DNA of 64,000 nucleotides from Alphaproteobacteria bacterium (GTDB taxonomy: Bacteria > Pseudomonadota > Alphaproteobacteria > Caulobacterales > Caulobacteraceae). Where the stretch lies: positions 1 through 64,000 of the forward strand of contig JAHJOO010000010.1 in the NCBI GenBank assembly GCA_018820275.1, given 5' to 3'. Positions within the stretch are counted from its first letter, which is position 1. Each line of letters opens with the position of its first letter. The notes under the pieces were generated by a model. The model was given only the letters and a program-made list of their open reading frames with translations. It was not told the DNA's origin and did not search any database. Below are positions 19,418 through 28,382 of the stretch, piece after piece. The position numbers and the translations under genes are program-made.

Positions 19418-19939
19418 ATGATCACAGTGCTCCCTACGCGGCGCGGCCCCGGCCGGCTTCAGGCGACGGCGTTCGGGCTGGCCGCGACGGTCGCGGGCCT
19501 GGATCAGGTCGCCAAGACGCTCGCCCGCAGCGGCCTTGAGACCGCGATCGATCTCACGCCCTTCCTGGCTCTTCGGCTCGGCTTTAATCCCGGCGTCACC
19601 TTTGGCTTGTTTGCCGACTCCGGCCCGATGGGGCGCTGGGTGTTGAGCGGCGTGACGATCCTGATCATCGGGGCGTTGCTGGCGTGGATCTGGCGGACAC
19701 GAAGCGCCATGACGGGGGCGGCCGCTAGCCTCGTCGTCGGCGGAGCGGCCGGAAACCTGATAGATCGCCTGCGCTTCGGCGCGGTGACCGATTTTATCGA
19801 CCTCCATTGGGGCGAGGCGCACTGGCCAACCTTCAACTTGGCCGATGCAGCCATCGTCTGCGGCGTAGGGTTGCTGTTGCTGGCCGCCCGGGAACCGAAG
19901 GCCCCGGCGGCGTCGGCGAACCTGAAGCGCGCGTCCTGA
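19418..19939 (+). CDS. Signal peptidase II paralogue of a metal-resistance operon (PbrC/LspA-like)
   Basis: A 173-residue, four-helix membrane protease of the LspA family, which cleaves prolipoproteins after diacylglyceryl modification. The conserved regions are NPGVTFGLF, GAAGNLIDRLRFGAVTDFID (first catalytic Asp) and FNLADAAI (second catalytic Asp). LspA-like genes recur inside mobile Pb/Cd operons (pbrC in C. metallidurans), so this is probably an accessory copy and not the housekeeping enzyme. Preceded by GGAGA at about 8 bp. Its TGA overlaps the next ATG (TGATG). Confidence 0.9.
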   Translation: MITVLPTRRGPGRLQATAFGLAATVAGLDQVAKTLARSGLETAIDLTPFLALRLGFNPGVTFGLFADSGPMGRWVLSGVTILIIGALLAWIWRTRSAMTGAAASLVVGGAAGNLIDRLRFGAVTDFIDLHWGEAHWPTFNLADAAIVCGVGLLLLAAREPKAPAASANLKRAS

Positions 19940-20481
19940 TGACGTTGTCCGCCGAACAGACGGCGATCGCCATCCGGTCCGCGCTGGCGGTCGCCATAAC
20001 CGTCGCTGCCGTGGTCGCGGCCTGGCTCTGGCTGCCGCCTTCGCTTCTGGGCGCCGCGGCGGACCTGACGACAGCCGATCGATTTGCCTATGCGCTCAGG
20101 ACGGACCTGTTGATCCTCCTGTGGCTTGCGGGCTGCGTGAGGGTCGTCGCCAGCATCCGGTTCCGCTCCGAGGCCGACCGGCCGGGCTCCGCCTATGCGG
20201 CGCCTAGCTCCAGGCTCGCCGTGCCGGCCGCCGTGCTTCAAAATTCTCTCGAACAGACAGTCCTGGCGGTCGGCGCCCACCTGGTTCTGGCCACCGTGCT
20301 GCGCGGGGAGGAGATGATCCTGCTGCCGGTGCTGGTTGCGCTCTATCTGGTCGGCCGGGTGTTCTTCGCCCTCGGTTACGCCCGGGGCGCGGCCGCGCGC
20401 GCCTTCGGCATGGCCCTCACCGGCGCCTCCACGATCGGCGCCTTCGGCATCGCCATTGTCCTTATCGGGCTGGGCCGATGA
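19939..20481 (+). CDS. MAPEG domain membrane protein
   Basis: A 180-residue protein with four membrane segments. The central NSLEQTVLAVGAHL motif and YLVGRVFFALGY are typical of the MAPEG superfamily (membrane-associated glutathione/eicosanoid proteins). Bacterial members are mostly uncharacterised; a thiol- or glutathione-linked role in metal stress is plausible but is inference. ATG at 19939 overlaps the stop of the lspA-like gene, so it is translationally coupled. The MerR gene follows after 54 bp. Confidence 0.8.
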   Translation: MTLSAEQTAIAIRSALAVAITVAAVVAAWLWLPPSLLGAAADLTTADRFAYALRTDLLILLWLAGCVRVVASIRFRSEADRPGSAYAAPSSRLAVPAAVLQNSLEQTVLAVGAHLVLATVLRGEEMILLPVLVALYLVGRVFFALGYARGAAARAFGMALTGASTIGAFGIAIVLIGLGR

Positions 20482-20535
20482 TCCCTCCTGCCCCGACGCT
20501 CTTCGGCCTTCAGCTCTCCAATTCGGGATGACGCG

Positions 20536-20970
20536 ATGACCCTGCTCTCTTCCGCTTCGTCGGGCCTGCGCCCCATCGGCAAGCTGGCGGCCGCCACCGG
20601 GGTCAAGGTCCCGACCATCCGCTTCTATGAGGAGATCGGCCTCCTTCCCGCGCCGCCGCGCACCGCCAGCGACCGGCGCATGTATGACGACGCAGCGGAG
20701 CGCCGACTGTCGTTCATCCGGCATGCCCGCCAGCTGGGGTTCGATCTGGACTCGATCCGCTCCCTGCTGGATCTGTCCGATCACCCGGACCGCCCGTGCG
20801 CCGAGGCGAACGTCATCGCCGAACGCCACCTGGCCGAGGTGAAGCAGAAGATCGCCCAGCTCAGGGTCCTGAAGGGCGAGCTCTCGCGGATGACGGCCGA
20901 ATGCGCGGGCGGCCGGGTCTCCGCCTGCAAGGTGATCGAAGCCCTGCACGATCATTCGGCGTCGCTTTAA
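20536..20970 (+). CDS. MerR family heavy-metal regulator (PbrR/CadR/ZntR type)
   Basis: A 144-residue dimeric activator. The N-terminal winged helix (IGKLAAATGVKVPTIRFYEEIGLL, in two parts about 14-37) is followed by the dimerisation helix and a C-terminal metal loop. Cys88, Cys123 and Cys131 match the three-Cys pattern of the Pb/Cd/Zn branch. CueR-like copper sensors have only two C-terminal Cys. It is likely to bind both 19-bp-spacer promoters at 19281-19311 and 19363-19393 and to be autoregulated through the second. The exact effector metal cannot be told from sequence. Confidence 0.92.
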   Translation: MTLLSSASSGLRPIGKLAAATGVKVPTIRFYEEIGLLPAPPRTASDRRMYDDAAERRLSFIRHARQLGFDLDSIRSLLDLSDHPDRPCAEANVIAERHLAEVKQKIAQLRVLKGELSRMTAECAGGRVSACKVIEALHDHSASL

Positions 20971-21026
20971 GCGCGACAGTCTCGCGGTCCGAATGCTAAT
21001 GCGAGCCGCTCACAACTAGGTTTCCC

Positions 21027-22964
21027 ATGCGTCCTCTGCTCCGCCTGCTCGCCCTGCTGTTCGCCATGGGATTGGCCAGCCCGGCCTTGGCCCAGTCGCC
21101 GTCCGCTTCAGAGGCCCAGGTCGCCTGGCGGCTGCTGGACTATGTGGCGGTCGACTACGCCGGCGCGGTGGCCAACGGCGAGGTCGTCAACCCGGCCGAA
21201 TACGGCGAGATGATCGAGTTCAGCAGCCAGATCCGGACCCGTCTGGACGCCCTGCCGGCCAACCCGGCCAAGGCCGGCTTGGTCCGGGACGCCGAGACCC
21301 TGCAGGCCGCCATTCGGAACAAGGCGGACCCGCGCGTCGTCGGCGACCAGGCCAAGGCCTTGGCCGGCGCGGTGCTCACGGCCTATCCGAGCCCGCTCGC
21401 CCCATCGTTCCCGCCTGATCTGAGCCGGGGCGCGACGCTCTATGCGGAACAATGCGCGGTGTGCCATGGCGCCACCGGCCAGGCCGACGGTCCCGGCGCC
21501 GAGGGGCTCGACCCGCCCGCGATCGCCTTCGCCGACGTGGAGCGCGCCCGTCAGCGCAGCGTGTTCGGCCTCTATCAGGTGATCGATCAGGGCCTGGAGG
21601 GCACGGCCATGGCCAGCTTCGCCCATCTGCCGGCCGAGGACCGCTGGGCCCTAGCCTTCTACGTGGGCCGCTTCGCCTTCACCGACGCCGAGGCCGCCGA
21701 AGGCGAGCGCCTCTGGAAGGGCGATCCCACGATCCGCGCCGCCTATCCCGATCTGGCCGCCGTCACCCAGGCCACGCCGGCGGAGTTGGCGAGCCGGATC
21801 GGCGAGACCAAGGCGCGGGCGGTCACCGCCTATCTGCGCCGCCACCCGGAGGCGGCCGCCCGCCCGCAGGGATCGACCTTGACCCTGGCCCGGACGCGCT
21901 TGGCGGAGAGCGAGGCCGCCTATCGCCGGGGCGACCGCAAGACCGCCACCGACCTGGCCCTGTCGGCCTATCTAGACGGCTTCGAGCCGCTGGAGCCGGC
22001 GCTCGGCGCCCGCGACGGCGCGTTGCTGCGTCGGGTCGAGACGGCCATGACCGACCTGCGCGTCTCGATCAGCCGAGGCGCGCCCGTCCAGGAGGTCGAG
22101 GACCGGGTCTCCCGCGCGAACGCCTTGCTGGACACGGCCGAACGCGCCCTTGCGCCCCAGGAGGCGGACAATCTCGCCAGCTTCCTCGGTGCCTTCACCA
22201 TCCTGCTCCGCGAAGGTCTGGAAGCCCTGCTGATCGTGGTGGCGATGATCGCCCTCCTCAGGAAGGCCGAACGGCCGGAGGTGTTGCGCTACGTCCACGG
22301 CGGCTGGATCGCCGCGCTGGTCGCCGGCGGGGCCACCTGGGCGGCCGCCACCTTCTTCATCTCCATCAGCGGCGCCAGCCGGGAGCTCACCGAGGGGTTT
22401 GGCTCGCTTCTGGCGGCGGTCGTGCTCGTCTCCGTCGGCATCTGGATGCACGGCAAGTCGCATGCCGACGCCTGGCAGGCCTATATACGCGACAAGCTCT
22501 CCAAGGCGCTCTCGAAGGGTTCAGCTTGGTTCCTGTTCCTGCTGGTCTTCGTGGTGGTCTACCGGGAGGTGTTCGAGACCATCCTGTTCTATGCGGCGAT
22601 CTGGACCCAAGGGGGCCATGCGGGCATGCTGGCTGGCGCCCTGACAGCGGTGGCGATCCTGGCCGTGGTGGCCTGGGCCATGCTGGCCTACAGCAAGCGC
22701 CTGCCGATCGGCAGGTTCTTCTCCTTGAGCTCAATCCTGATGGCCATTCTGTCGGTCGTGCTCATCGGCAAGGGGGTGGCGGCGCTACAGGAGGCCGGCT
22801 GGCTCGATGTCCATCCGCTCGCCTGGGTCCCCCGCATCGAAATCCTCGGCCTCTATCCGACGGTCGAGGGAGTGGCCGTCCAACTGGTCACGATCGCCAT
22901 TCTCGTGATCGGGTTCGCTCGAACCTCGGTACCCAAGGCAGCTCGCCCAGATGCAGGCACATAG
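21027..22964 (+). CDS. Cytochrome c / FTR1 family permease, PbrT-like metal uptake protein
   Basis: A 645-residue fusion. After a signal peptide (to about residue 22), a periplasmic domain carries a class I haem site CAVCH (143-147) with a candidate Met ligand in GTAMASF. The C-terminal half (from about 385) is an FTR1 iron-permease domain with REGLE (395-399) and a second motif degenerated to REVFE (513-517), with about seven helices. PbrT of C. metallidurans, a Pb(II) uptake protein, has an FTR1 domain and sits beside pbrR and pbrC, which matches this neighbourhood. Fe or Pb import coupled to haem-based redox is the likely role. It follows merR by 56 bp. Confidence 0.85.
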   Translation: MRPLLRLLALLFAMGLASPALAQSPSASEAQVAWRLLDYVAVDYAGAVANGEVVNPAEYGEMIEFSSQIRTRLDALPANPAKAGLVRDAETLQAAIRNKADPRVVGDQAKALAGAVLTAYPSPLAPSFPPDLSRGATLYAEQCAVCHGATGQADGPGAEGLDPPAIAFADVERARQRSVFGLYQVIDQGLEGTAMASFAHLPAEDRWALAFYVGRFAFTDAEAAEGERLWKGDPTIRAAYPDLAAVTQATPAELASRIGETKARAVTAYLRRHPEAAARPQGSTLTLARTRLAESEAAYRRGDRKTATDLALSAYLDGFEPLEPALGARDGALLRRVETAMTDLRVSISRGAPVQEVEDRVSRANALLDTAERALAPQEADNLASFLGAFTILLREGLEALLIVVAMIALLRKAERPEVLRYVHGGWIAALVAGGATWAAATFFISISGASRELTEGFGSLLAAVVLVSVGIWMHGKSHADAWQAYIRDKLSKALSKGSAWFLFLLVFVVVYREVFETILFYAAIWTQGGHAGMLAGALTAVAILAVVAWAMLAYSKRLPIGRFFSLSSILMAILSVVLIGKGVAALQEAGWLDVHPLAWVPRIEILGLYPTVEGVAVQLVTIAILVIGFARTSVPKAARPDAGT

Positions 22965-23005
22965 GGCCCAGAGCGGACGCTCCAAACCCTTGCTATGAGT
23001 CAGAA

Positions 23006-23020
23006 GCGGGCCTAGCCCGC
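23006..23020 (+). terminator. Hairpin after the PbrT-like gene
   Basis: GCGGGC-CTA-GCCCGC lies 41 bp after the stop. There is no T run, so it is at best a weak or rho-assisted terminator. Confidence 0.3.
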
Positions 23021-23047
23021 GCGAGCTGCCGGATTCTGCTCCTGACT

Positions 23048-24625
23048 GAGGCCGTGTAAAAACGTGCTGAGCCACGGCGAAGCGGAAGTGGCGACGGGGC
23101 GCGGAGCGCCCTCTTCTCACGCCCTGATCGCTTCCATCAGCGGCTTGGTCCCCAGCACCGCCATCACCCGCTTCATGTTGTAGGCCAGGATGTGGAGGCT
23201 GATCTCGGTCTTCACGTTGGGAAGGCGCTTCGTCAGGAAGTGGGTGTGGCCCATCCAGGCCTTGATCGTGCCGAACGGATGTTCGACCAGTCGTCGCCGG
23301 ACGCGCATCGCACGCGGCGCCAGGTCCATCCGGGCCTGCAGGGCGTCGATCACGGCCTCATGCTCCCATCGGGTGACCCGCCGCTCGACGCTGGGCGTGC
23401 ACTGAGGCTTCAGGCGACAGCCGGTGCAACTGGCTCGATTCAGGTAGCGATGCAGCGTCTGTCCCTTCTCGACGGTCGTAAGACGGCGCGGGAGCAGCTC
23501 GCCCGCCGGACAGCGATAGACGTCTTGATCGGGCTGGTAGACGAAGTCCTGCTTGCCGAAGCGACCCGCCGCCTTGGCGCCTGAGGTCAGGGGCTTCGGG
23601 ACGTAGGGCGTCACCCCCATTGTCTCGCAGGCCAGGATCTCCTCACCGGAGAAGTAGCCCCGGTCGGCCAGCACATCGAGCGCCTCCACGCCCATCGCGT
23701 TCTTGGCTTTCTCGGCCATCGACGCCAGCTGCTCCCGGTCGCTACCGGTCATCACCACCTCGTGGGCGACGATCAGGTGATGCTCGCCTTCGACGGCGGA
23801 CTGGACGTTGTAGCCGACGATACCGCTGCCCCGGCCGGACGTCGCCATGGCCCGGGCGTCGGGGTCGGTCAGGGACACCTGGCCGTCAGGCGATGCCTCG
23901 ACCTCGGCCTGCATCGCCTTCAGCATCGTTATCTGGGCGCGGAGCCGATCGATCTTCTCGATGAGGCGGCCTGACCGCGCCTCGGTCGCTTCGCTGTCCT
24001 GCCGGTCCGCCGTGTCCAGATCCTGCAGATAGCCGGCGATGTGCTCGGCGACCTGTTCGATCCGCCGCTTCACCTTGTAGGCGGTGAAGTTGCGATCGCG
24101 GGTGTTCACCGCCTTGAACTTGGAGCCGTCGATGGCGACCAGCGCCGAGCCGAACAGGCCGAGCTGGCGGCACAGCACGACGAACTGGGCGCACGCCGCC
24201 TGGATCGCCGGGCCGTTCTCGCGGCGGAAGTCGGCGATGGTCTTGTGGTCCGGCGCCAGCCGGCCCGTCAGCCACATCAGCTCGACGTTGCGCTGCGCCT
24301 CGCGCTCCAGCCGGCGGCTCGACTGCACCTTGTTCAGATAGCCGTAGACGTACAGCTTCAGCAGAGTGGCAGGATGATAGGCCGGTCGCCCCGTGGCCGC
24401 CGGCGTCATACCCTCGAAGCCGAGACCCTTCAGGTCGAGCTCGTCGACGAAGACATCGACCACCCGAACGGGATTGTCGTCAGCCACATAGTCGTCGAGA
24501 CATTCGGGAAGCAGCGTCTGCTGCCGGCGGTCTGAACCCTGGACGAAGCGGCTCATATCCACCTCCTGATGACCTCAGAAGGCTACCCTGATTTGCCCGA
24601 TCTGACTGGGTTTTCACACAGCCTC
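23048..24625. mobile_element. IS1182-family insertion sequence
   Basis: A 1578-bp element. The ends are GAGGCCGTGTAAAAAC (23048-23063) and GTTTTCACACAGCCTC (24610-24625), which are imperfect 16-bp inverted repeats with two mismatches. The transposase is intact and on the minus strand. The four bases outside each end (GACT and GGTC) are not direct copies, so no target duplication is visible, suggesting rearrangement after insertion or an incorrect boundary by a few bases. It lies at the right side of the metal island. Confidence 0.88.
23117..24556 (-). CDS. IS1182 family transposase
   Basis: A 479-residue DDE transposase. The N-terminal DUF772-like part (MSRFVQGSDRRQ, then GRPAYHPATLLKLYVYGY) is followed by the DDE core with VAIDGSKF (first Asp), DVLADRGYFSG (second Asp) and a C-terminal VEHPFGTIKAWMG containing the Glu. 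The ATG at 24556 is preferred over the GTG at 24562 because AGGAGG sits 5 bp before it. Zinc-like Cys residues (ASCTGCRLKPQC) are typical of the family. Appears intact. Confidence 0.95.
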   Translation of the reverse strand: MSRFVQGSDRRQQTLLPECLDDYVADDNPVRVVDVFVDELDLKGLGFEGMTPAATGRPAYHPATLLKLYVYGYLNKVQSSRRLEREAQRNVELMWLTGRLAPDHKTIADFRRENGPAIQAACAQFVVLCRQLGLFGSALVAIDGSKFKAVNTRDRNFTAYKVKRRIEQVAEHIAGYLQDLDTADRQDSEATEARSGRLIEKIDRLRAQITMLKAMQAEVEASPDGQVSLTDPDARAMATSGRGSGIVGYNVQSAVEGEHHLIVAHEVVMTGSDREQLASMAEKAKNAMGVEALDVLADRGYFSGEEILACETMGVTPYVPKPLTSGAKAAGRFGKQDFVYQPDQDVYRCPAGELLPRRLTTVEKGQTLHRYLNRASCTGCRLKPQCTPSVERRVTRWEHEAVIDALQARMDLAPRAMRVRRRLVEHPFGTIKAWMGHTHFLTKRLPNVKTEISLHILAYNMKRVMAVLGTKPLMEAIRA

Positions 24626-24817
24626 GGTCGATAGCCGTCTGTCGCCCAGGGGTCGTCGGCCGACACCGTCAAGGACCCTGATGGGACCGGGGGCCTCTGC
24701 GTCATGGGCTTCAAGGCTCACCCCACGCCGCCGGCGGCGAACGCGCTGCGCTCGGACCTCCCGCAGGCCGATGTGTGATCTTGCGACGCAATCGCCCGAG
24801 TATTAAACTGGCGGCCC
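24626..24817. other. Interval right of the IS, possible gene remnant
   Basis: A frame ending at TGA 24777-24779 encodes about 45 residues including GTGGLCVMGFKAHPTPP, with high-GC codon usage. It could be the C-terminal remnant of a gene cut by the insertion sequence, but I cannot identify it. No other feature is visible, and no transposon right end matching the motif at 9974 was found here. Confidence 0.3.
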
Positions 24818-25150
24818 ATGCCCGATCGCCTCCATGTGAATCGCCTCCTGGCGCTGATCCCGGTCGAGCATCAGAGCTTTATGGCCCGGTTGGATGGGGT
24901 GGTGAACCAGACCCTGACCGGGCTCAGGGTGGACGAAGGCCGCCGCCGCGTCCTGGCCGACGCTCTTGTCGGACGACTGGCGCTGGCGCTGGTGGCCGAA
25001 CCCGGTGTGGGTCTGGACGTGATGGCGGGCCTTTCCGCCCTCGTCGCGGAGGCCGAACGACGGGTGACGGTCGCCGAAGAGACCACGCTGAGGCAGGCGT
25101 CGGTGCTGCTGCACTGTGAGCTGGGCCGGGCCCCGCACCGCCTGCACTGA
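24818..25150 (+). CDS. Hypothetical protein
   Basis: A 110-residue, mainly helical protein without signal peptide or membrane segment. Third-position GC is high and consistent through the frame, which supports coding. No family recognised; no strong ribosome-binding site precedes the ATG. It sits between the metal island and the glutaminyl cyclase gene, so it may mark the return to core chromosome. Confidence 0.5.
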   Translation: MPDRLHVNRLLALIPVEHQSFMARLDGVVNQTLTGLRVDEGRRRVLADALVGRLALALVAEPGVGLDVMAGLSALVAEAERRVTVAEETTLRQASVLLHCELGRAPHRLH

Positions 25151-25241
25151 CGGCGACGGCGGCCGGACGATCGGCGGATCGGACTCGCGGCGAGCCGTCC
25201 CGTCCGTGTAGATTGCCGACCTGACGTCGATCGGGGCCCTT

Positions 25242-26033
25242 ATGCAGACATCGCACTTCTTCCGGGCGTGGGCCCGGGGCGTGGCCGCCGGGGTGGCGAT
25301 CGCGATGCTGGCGGCCTGCGGCGCCGAGGTCACGCCCCGCTATGGCTTCCGGGTCGTGAACGCCTATCGCCACGACACCGCCGCCTATACCCAGGGGCTG
25401 ATCTGGGTCGACGGCCAGCTGTACGAGAGCACGGGGAAGTACGGCGCGTCGACCGTCCGGCGGGTCGAGCCGGGCACGGGCGCGGTTCTGGAGTCGGTGG
25501 ACTTGCCCGACGACGTGTTCGGCGAGGGCATGACGATCTGGAAGGGCAATCTGGTCGTGCTGACCTGGCAGTCGGGGCAGGGGCTGGTGCTGGCGCGCGA
25601 CGGGCTGTCGACCGTCAGAACCTTCACCTATCCGGGCGAGGGCTGGGGCCTGACCCATTCGCCGGACGAACTGATCATGAGCGACGGCACCGCGGAGCTC
25701 CGGTTTCTGGACGGGGACACATTCGCGGAACGGCGGCGGCTGACCGTCACCCATGACGGGCAGCCGGTCGAGAAGCTGAACGAGCTGGAATGGGTCCGCG
25801 GCGAGATCTGGGCCAACATCTACCAGTCCAACCTGATCGCGCGGATCGACCCCGGGTCGGGGGTGGTGGTCGGCTGGATCGACCTGACCGGGCTTCTGCA
25901 GCAGGGCGGCGTGCCCGCGCCGGAGGCCGACGTACTGAACGGCATCGCCTGGGACGCCGCGTCCGGCCGGGTCTTCGTCACCGGCAAATACTGGCCCCGA
26001 CTGTTCGAGATCGAGGTCGTCGAGCCGGGCTGA
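25242..26033 (+). CDS. Glutaminyl-peptide cyclotransferase (lipoprotein)
   Basis: Converts N-terminal Gln of peptides to pyroglutamate. This is the plant/bacterial five-bladed beta-propeller type. The 263-residue product has a lipobox (MLAAC, near residue 26). Family landmarks are AAYTQGL, YESTGKYGAS, FGEGMTIW, GEGWGLTH, LNELEWVRGEIWANIY and VLNGIAWD. It likely acts in the periplasm as a lipoprotein. Single gene, with no functional link to its neighbours. Confidence 0.93.
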   Translation: MQTSHFFRAWARGVAAGVAIAMLAACGAEVTPRYGFRVVNAYRHDTAAYTQGLIWVDGQLYESTGKYGASTVRRVEPGTGAVLESVDLPDDVFGEGMTIWKGNLVVLTWQSGQGLVLARDGLSTVRTFTYPGEGWGLTHSPDELIMSDGTAELRFLDGDTFAERRRLTVTHDGQPVEKLNELEWVRGEIWANIYQSNLIARIDPGSGVVVGWIDLTGLLQQGGVPAPEADVLNGIAWDAASGRVFVTGKYWPRLFEIEVVEPG

Positions 26034-26111
26034 CGCCGGTCGACGGGGGGTCGCCCTGTCGCGCCGTGCAGGACCGCCTCGGCCTCCGGGCTTGAGGCCG
26101 CGCGGCGCCTG

Positions 26112-26125
26112 CGTTACATGTAACG
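26112..26125. promoter_or_regulatory. Palindromic operator before the MazEF-like operon
   Basis: CGTTACATGTAACG is a perfect 14-bp palindrome ending 1 bp before the antitoxin ATG at 26127. Toxin-antitoxin complexes usually repress from such sites, so autoregulation through this palindrome is likely. It would also cover the ribosome-binding region. Confidence 0.65.
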
Positions 26126-26126
26126 G

Positions 26127-26336
26127 ATGAGCAGCTCCGCAAAGCGCGTCGCCGAGCACCGGGCCAACCTGCGGGCGCAGGGCCTGCGACCCGTGCAGAT
26201 CTGGGTTCCGGACACACGGGGGCCTGAGTACGACGCGCGCATTCGCCGGCAGATCGAGGCCCTGAAGTCCGATCCAAGAGAGCAGGCCCTCGTGCGCGAG
26301 CTCGAAGAGTTCCTGGATTGGGACGACGAGGATTGA
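26127..26336 (+). CDS. Antitoxin, MazE family (DUF3018)
   Basis: A 69-residue protein. The N-terminal SSSAKRVAEHRANLRAQGLRP segment (shown in part) and PVQIWVPDTR are typical of DUF3018 antitoxins; the C-terminus is acidic ([10 protein letters not shown]) and probably wraps around the toxin. The stop overlaps the toxin start (TTGA), so the pair is translationally coupled. Confidence 0.85.
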   Translation: MSSSAKRVAEHRANLRAQGLRPVQIWVPDTRGPEYDARIRRQIEALKSDPREQALVRELEEFLDWDDED

Positions 26337-26656
26337 CGCGCGGCGACGTCGTCATCGTGGTCATGAAGGGCGATTACGGGAAGCCGAGGCCGGCCTTGAT
26401 CGTGCAGGCCGACCGATATCGCGGCCACAGCTCGATCACGGTCGCGCTCATGACGAGCACCCTGACGGAGATCGACGACGTGCGGCTGACGATCGAGCCC
26501 TCTGCCGAGAACGGCTTGCAGATCACGACGCAGGTGCAGCTGGACCGTCTGCAAAGCGTGCCGACCAGCCGGTTGAGGGATGTGATCGGCCGCCTGACGC
26601 CCGCCCATATGGCGGCCGTCGATCGGGGCCTGGCCCTGTTCCTCGGCATCGCCTGA
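26333..26656 (+). CDS. Toxin, MazF/PemK family endoribonuclease
   Basis: A sequence-specific mRNA interferase. A TTG at 26333 overlapping the antitoxin stop gives a 107-residue product that begins LTRGDVVIV, the usual start of the fold; ATG at 26318 is an in-frame alternative adding MGRRG. Motifs [13 protein letters not shown] and TSTLTEI, followed by [11 protein letters not shown], match PemK/MazF. The catalytic Arg in the RGDVV or KPRP loop and a Thr in MTST are present. Type II module with the preceding gene; it sits directly in front of fmt. Confidence 0.88.
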   Translation: MTRGDVVIVVMKGDYGKPRPALIVQADRYRGHSSITVALMTSTLTEIDDVRLTIEPSAENGLQITTQVQLDRLQSVPTSRLRDVIGRLTPAHMAAVDRGLALFLGIA

Positions 26657-26672
26657 GGCTAGAGCCGTCCCC

Positions 26673-27629
26673 ATGCGCCTCGCCTTCATGGGTACCCCCG
26701 AATTCGCCGTGCCGTCGCTGGCCGAACTGATCGCCGCCGGGCAAGAGGTGGTGGCCGTCTATTCCCAGCCGCCGCGGCCGCGCGGGCGGGGGCAGAAGCT
26801 GACGCCGTCGCCGGTGCAGGCCTTTGCCGAGACGATGGGGCTGCCGGTCTTCACGCCGGAGAGCATGAAGGCGGCCGAGGCGATCGAGACGTTCCGCAGC
26901 CTCGATCTGGAGGCCGCCTGCGTGGTCGCCTACGGCCAGATCCTGAAGCCCGAGGTGCTGGAGGCGCCGCGGCTGGGGTGTCTGAACCTGCACGGCTCGC
27001 TGCTGCCGCGCTGGCGCGGGGCGGCACCGATCCAGCGGGCGATCATGGCGGGCGACCGCCAGACGGGCGTGCAGATCATGCGCATGTCGGCGGGGCTGGA
27101 CGAGGGGCCGATCCTGCTGAGCGAGGTGCTGGACATCGCCCCGGACGACACGGCGGGATCGCTGGGCCAGCGCATGGCGCACGTCGGTGCCGCCCTGTGG
27201 CCGCGGGCGCTGGCGGCGCTGGAGCGCGGCGGGCTGGAGGCGGTGGAGCAGGTCGGCGAGGCCACCTATGCGCGGAAGATCACGCCGGCGGAGGCACGCA
27301 TCGACTGGAGCCGCCCGGCGGCCGAGGTGGACGCCCACATCCGCGGCCTGTCGCCCGCCCCCGGCGCCTGGTTCGAGGCCCCCGGTCCCGACGGCCCGGT
27401 GCGGATCAAGGCCTTGAACAGCCGCGTCTCCGCGCGCGGGTCGGGCGCGCCGGGCGAGGTGCTGGACGGCGAACTGCGCGTGGCCTGCGGCGACGGCGTG
27501 GTGCGGCTGATGACCGTCCAGCGCGCGGGCAAGGGCGCCCAGCCGGCCGAAGAGATGCTGCGGGGCTTTCCCATCGCGCCGGGCACGGTCCTCCCCTCAA
27601 GCAGCGAGCCGCCGCGCGGCGAGCGGTAG
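26673..27629 (+). CDS. fmt: Methionyl-tRNA formyltransferase
   Basis: Formylates Met-tRNAi using 10-formyl-THF. The 318-residue product has [11 protein letters not shown] at the start, the catalytic [18 protein letters not shown] stretch (Asn, His) and the later Asp in MSAGLDEGP, followed by the C-terminal tRNA-binding OB domain. truA follows after 12 bp. The usual partner def is not in front; the MazEF-like pair occupies that place. Confidence 0.96.
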   Translation: MRLAFMGTPEFAVPSLAELIAAGQEVVAVYSQPPRPRGRGQKLTPSPVQAFAETMGLPVFTPESMKAAEAIETFRSLDLEAACVVAYGQILKPEVLEAPRLGCLNLHGSLLPRWRGAAPIQRAIMAGDRQTGVQIMRMSAGLDEGPILLSEVLDIAPDDTAGSLGQRMAHVGAALWPRALAALERGGLEAVEQVGEATYARKITPAEARIDWSRPAAEVDAHIRGLSPAPGAWFEAPGPDGPVRIKALNSRVSARGSGAPGEVLDGELRVACGDGVVRLMTVQRAGKGAQPAEEMLRGFPIAPGTVLPSSSEPPRGER

Positions 27630-27641
27630 GGGAGACGAGGG

Positions 27642-28379
27642 ATGCCGCGCTATCGCCTCACGGTCGAATACGACGGGTCGGCCTACAACGGCTTCCAGGT
27701 CCAGGCCGGACAGCCGACGGTGCAGGGCGCGATCGAGACGGCGCTGACGGCCTTCTGCGGCGAGACGGTGCGGCTGTTCGCGGCGGGGCGGACGGACACG
27801 GGGGTGCATGCGACCGGTCAGGTGATCGGCTTCGATCTTGAGAAGGCCTGGCCCGCCCGCACGGTGATGAACGCCCTGAACGCCCATCTGGTCGACGAGG
27901 CGGTGTCGATGCTGGACTGCGTCGAGGCCGATCCCGAGTGGCACGCGCGGTTCTCGGCCACCGGACGGCGCTATCTGTACCGGATCCTGAACCGGCCGGG
28001 GCGGCCGGCGCTGGACCTCGGGCGGGTCTGGCACATGAAGAAGCCGCTGGACGCCGGGGCCATGCACGCGGCGGCGCAGGCTCTTGTCGGGCTGCACGAC
28101 TTCACCACGTTCCGGGACGTGAACTGCCAATCGGCCTCGCCGGAGAAGACGCTGGACGTGGCCTCGGTCGCGCGGGTCGGCGAAGAGGTGCGGCTGACCT
28201 TCGCGGCGCGCAGCTTCCTGCACCGGCAGGTGCGGTCGATGACAGGCAGTCTGGTCGAGGTCGGCTTGGGGCGGTGGTCCGCCGAGGACCTGAAGGCCGC
28301 GCTGGACGCCCGCGACCGGTCCGCCTGCGGGCCGGTGGCGCCGAGCGACGGACTGTATCTGACCGGGGTGGAGTACTGA
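27642..28379 (+). CDS. truA: tRNA pseudouridine(38-40) synthase
   Basis: Modifies the anticodon stem of many tRNAs. The 245-residue product has the catalytic motif GRTDTGVHA (nucleophilic Asp near residue 52) and SFLHRQVRSM near the C-terminus. RBS GGGAG lies just upstream. The pair with fmt is common in alphaproteobacteria. Confidence 0.96.
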   Translation: MPRYRLTVEYDGSAYNGFQVQAGQPTVQGAIETALTAFCGETVRLFAAGRTDTGVHATGQVIGFDLEKAWPARTVMNALNAHLVDEAVSMLDCVEADPEWHARFSATGRRYLYRILNRPGRPALDLGRVWHMKKPLDAGAMHAAAQALVGLHDFTTFRDVNCQSASPEKTLDVASVARVGEEVRLTFAARSFLHRQVRSMTGSLVEVGLGRWSAEDLKAALDARDRSACGPVAPSDGLYLTGVEY

Positions 28380-28382
28380 GCT

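Noticed and set aside
23040..24630. 4-bp target duplication of the IS1182-family element
   Set aside because: The flanking bases GACT and GGTC are not a direct repeat, so I do not claim one.
25205..25235. TGTAGATTGCC...TCGATCG as a third transposon end
   Set aside because: TGTAGA is present but the spacing and the ATCGACTC block do not match; chance is sufficient.
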